A stretch of 6,030 nucleotides of DNA from an uncultured Collinsella sp. Lineage in GTDB: Bacteria; Actinomycetota; Coriobacteriia; Coriobacteriales; Coriobacteriaceae. Below the pieces are notes generated by a model that searched no databases, was not told where the DNA came from, and saw nothing but the letters and a program-made list of their open reading frames with translations. Position 1 is the first letter of the stretch; the number at the start of each line of letters is the position of its first letter. The translations under genes and the position numbers were made by a program. Shown piece by piece: positions 5,844-6,030 of the stretch. The stretch is taken from positions 1-6,030 of the forward strand of contig CATWCP010000067.1 in assembly GCA_958349325.1 (NCBI GenBank), given 5' to 3'.

Positions 5844-5973
5844 AAAGTGGCGCAAAAGCGGGAGGAATGTCTGAGCGGGCGGGCCCGAGATGTGCACGCA
5901 CGTCGGAAGTAAGCGCCGGAAAGCGCATCCCACTCTGAAGCCAAATTCCGGGACGCAATTTCCGCAGAGCCCT
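5844..5973. other. Intergenic segment without recognised features
   Basis: I see no supported gene between the right-edge terminator and the palindrome. A 23-codon plus-strand frame (5867-5938) has GGAGG only 1 nt before its ATG, too close for a normal ribosome binding site, and its peptide is not recognisable. Short GC-rich self-complementary stretches such as GGGCGGGCCCG occur but have no clear role. Confidence 0.4.
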
Positions 5974-6007
5974 CAATAAAAGAAAAGGACCCCTTTGCAG
6001 AGGTCCT
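5974..6007 (-). terminator. Intrinsic terminator after the right-edge tRNA
   Basis: On the minus strand, AGGACC (6007-6002) pairs with GGTCCT (5991-5986) and is followed by TTTTCTTTTATT (5985-5974). It ends the transcript entering from beyond the right edge and insulates the GH5-like gene from it. Confidence 0.78.
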
Positions 6008-6020
6008 AGTCAATTCAAGG

Positions 6021-6030
6021 TGGCGGGGAA
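6021..6030 (-). tRNA. Probable 3' end of a tRNA (tRNA-Ser-like), cut by the window edge
   Basis: The minus strand enters with TTCCCC, then G, then CCA (6023-6021), and an intrinsic terminator follows 13 nt later. This copies the layout of tRNA-Leu in the same window (encoded CCA, 11-13 nt spacer, hairpin plus T-run). Discriminator G would fit tRNA-Ser, though Asn, Asp, Gln, Glu and Trp tRNAs can also carry G. Only ten bases are visible, so identity is uncertain. Confidence 0.45.

Noticed and set aside
5739..5933. Upstream extension of the GH5-like gene to the ATG at 5933
   Set aside because: The extra 65 residues cover the promoter-like, palindrome and hairpin region, show no signal peptide or domain, and a good Shine-Dalgarno marks the start at 5738.
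5867..5938. Plus-strand 23-codon frame preceded by GGAGG
   Set aside because: The GGAGG is only 1 nt from the ATG, too close for normal initiation, and the peptide is unrecognisable.
5738..6013. Minus-strand open frame of 91 codons upstream of the GH5-like gene
   Set aside because: It starts just upstream of an intrinsic terminator, runs through it and through the promoter region, and has no recognisable features.
1..6030. CRISPR array, insertion sequence, toxin-antitoxin or defence genes
   Set aside because: I found no regularly spaced repeats, transposase, integrase, or small paired genes; all the supported genes except the GH5-like one are standard translation or nuclease genes.

Overview
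The window reads as a stretch of chromosomal housekeeping DNA from a high-GC Gram-positive bacterium. The best guess is a member of the Coriobacteriia such as Collinsella. That guess rests on the GC-rich codon use, the protein sequences and the rsmI-metG-rsmA-tatD grouping; the genus is an impression, not something shown. Every gene I can support lies on the minus strand, so transcription runs from right to left.

From the right edge: a probable tRNA 3' end (tRNA-Ser-like, cut by the window edge) is followed by an intrinsic terminator. Next comes a spacer of about 230 nt with a -10-like element, an operator-like palindrome and a leader hairpin. This precedes a glycoside hydrolase family 5-like gene (4677-5738). 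Its stop codon lies 6 nt before the start of rsmI (3792-4670), so the two are probably co-transcribed. A 69-nt gap with a -10-like element and a strong ribosome binding site precedes metG (2121-3722), which ends at a clear intrinsic terminator (2042-2081). rsmA (1153-2013) and tatD (246-1163) follow, overlapping by 11 bp. A tRNA-Leu(CAG) gene (116-202) with its own near-consensus promoter lies directly after tatD and ends at an intrinsic terminator (80-104). The last 79 nt on the left hold two small inverted repeats and no recognisable gene.

The genes share a theme of translation: two 16S rRNA methyltransferases (RsmI and RsmA), methionyl-tRNA synthetase, a TatD-family metal nuclease and tRNA genes. 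RsmI, MetG, TatD and RsmA cluster in many Gram-positive genomes. Here tatD follows rsmA instead of lying between metG and rsmA, and no rnmV-like gene is present.

The outlier is the first gene of the group, a GH5/exo-beta-1,3-glucanase-like protein. It has no signal peptide, its nucleophile Glu is intact, but the Asn-Glu-Pro motif that normally carries the acid/base Glu reads Asp-Thr-Pro. This predicted cytoplasmic, possibly non-hydrolytic GH5 protein tied to a ribosome-maturation gene is the most interesting thing in the window. I saw no mobile element, CRISPR array or defence system.
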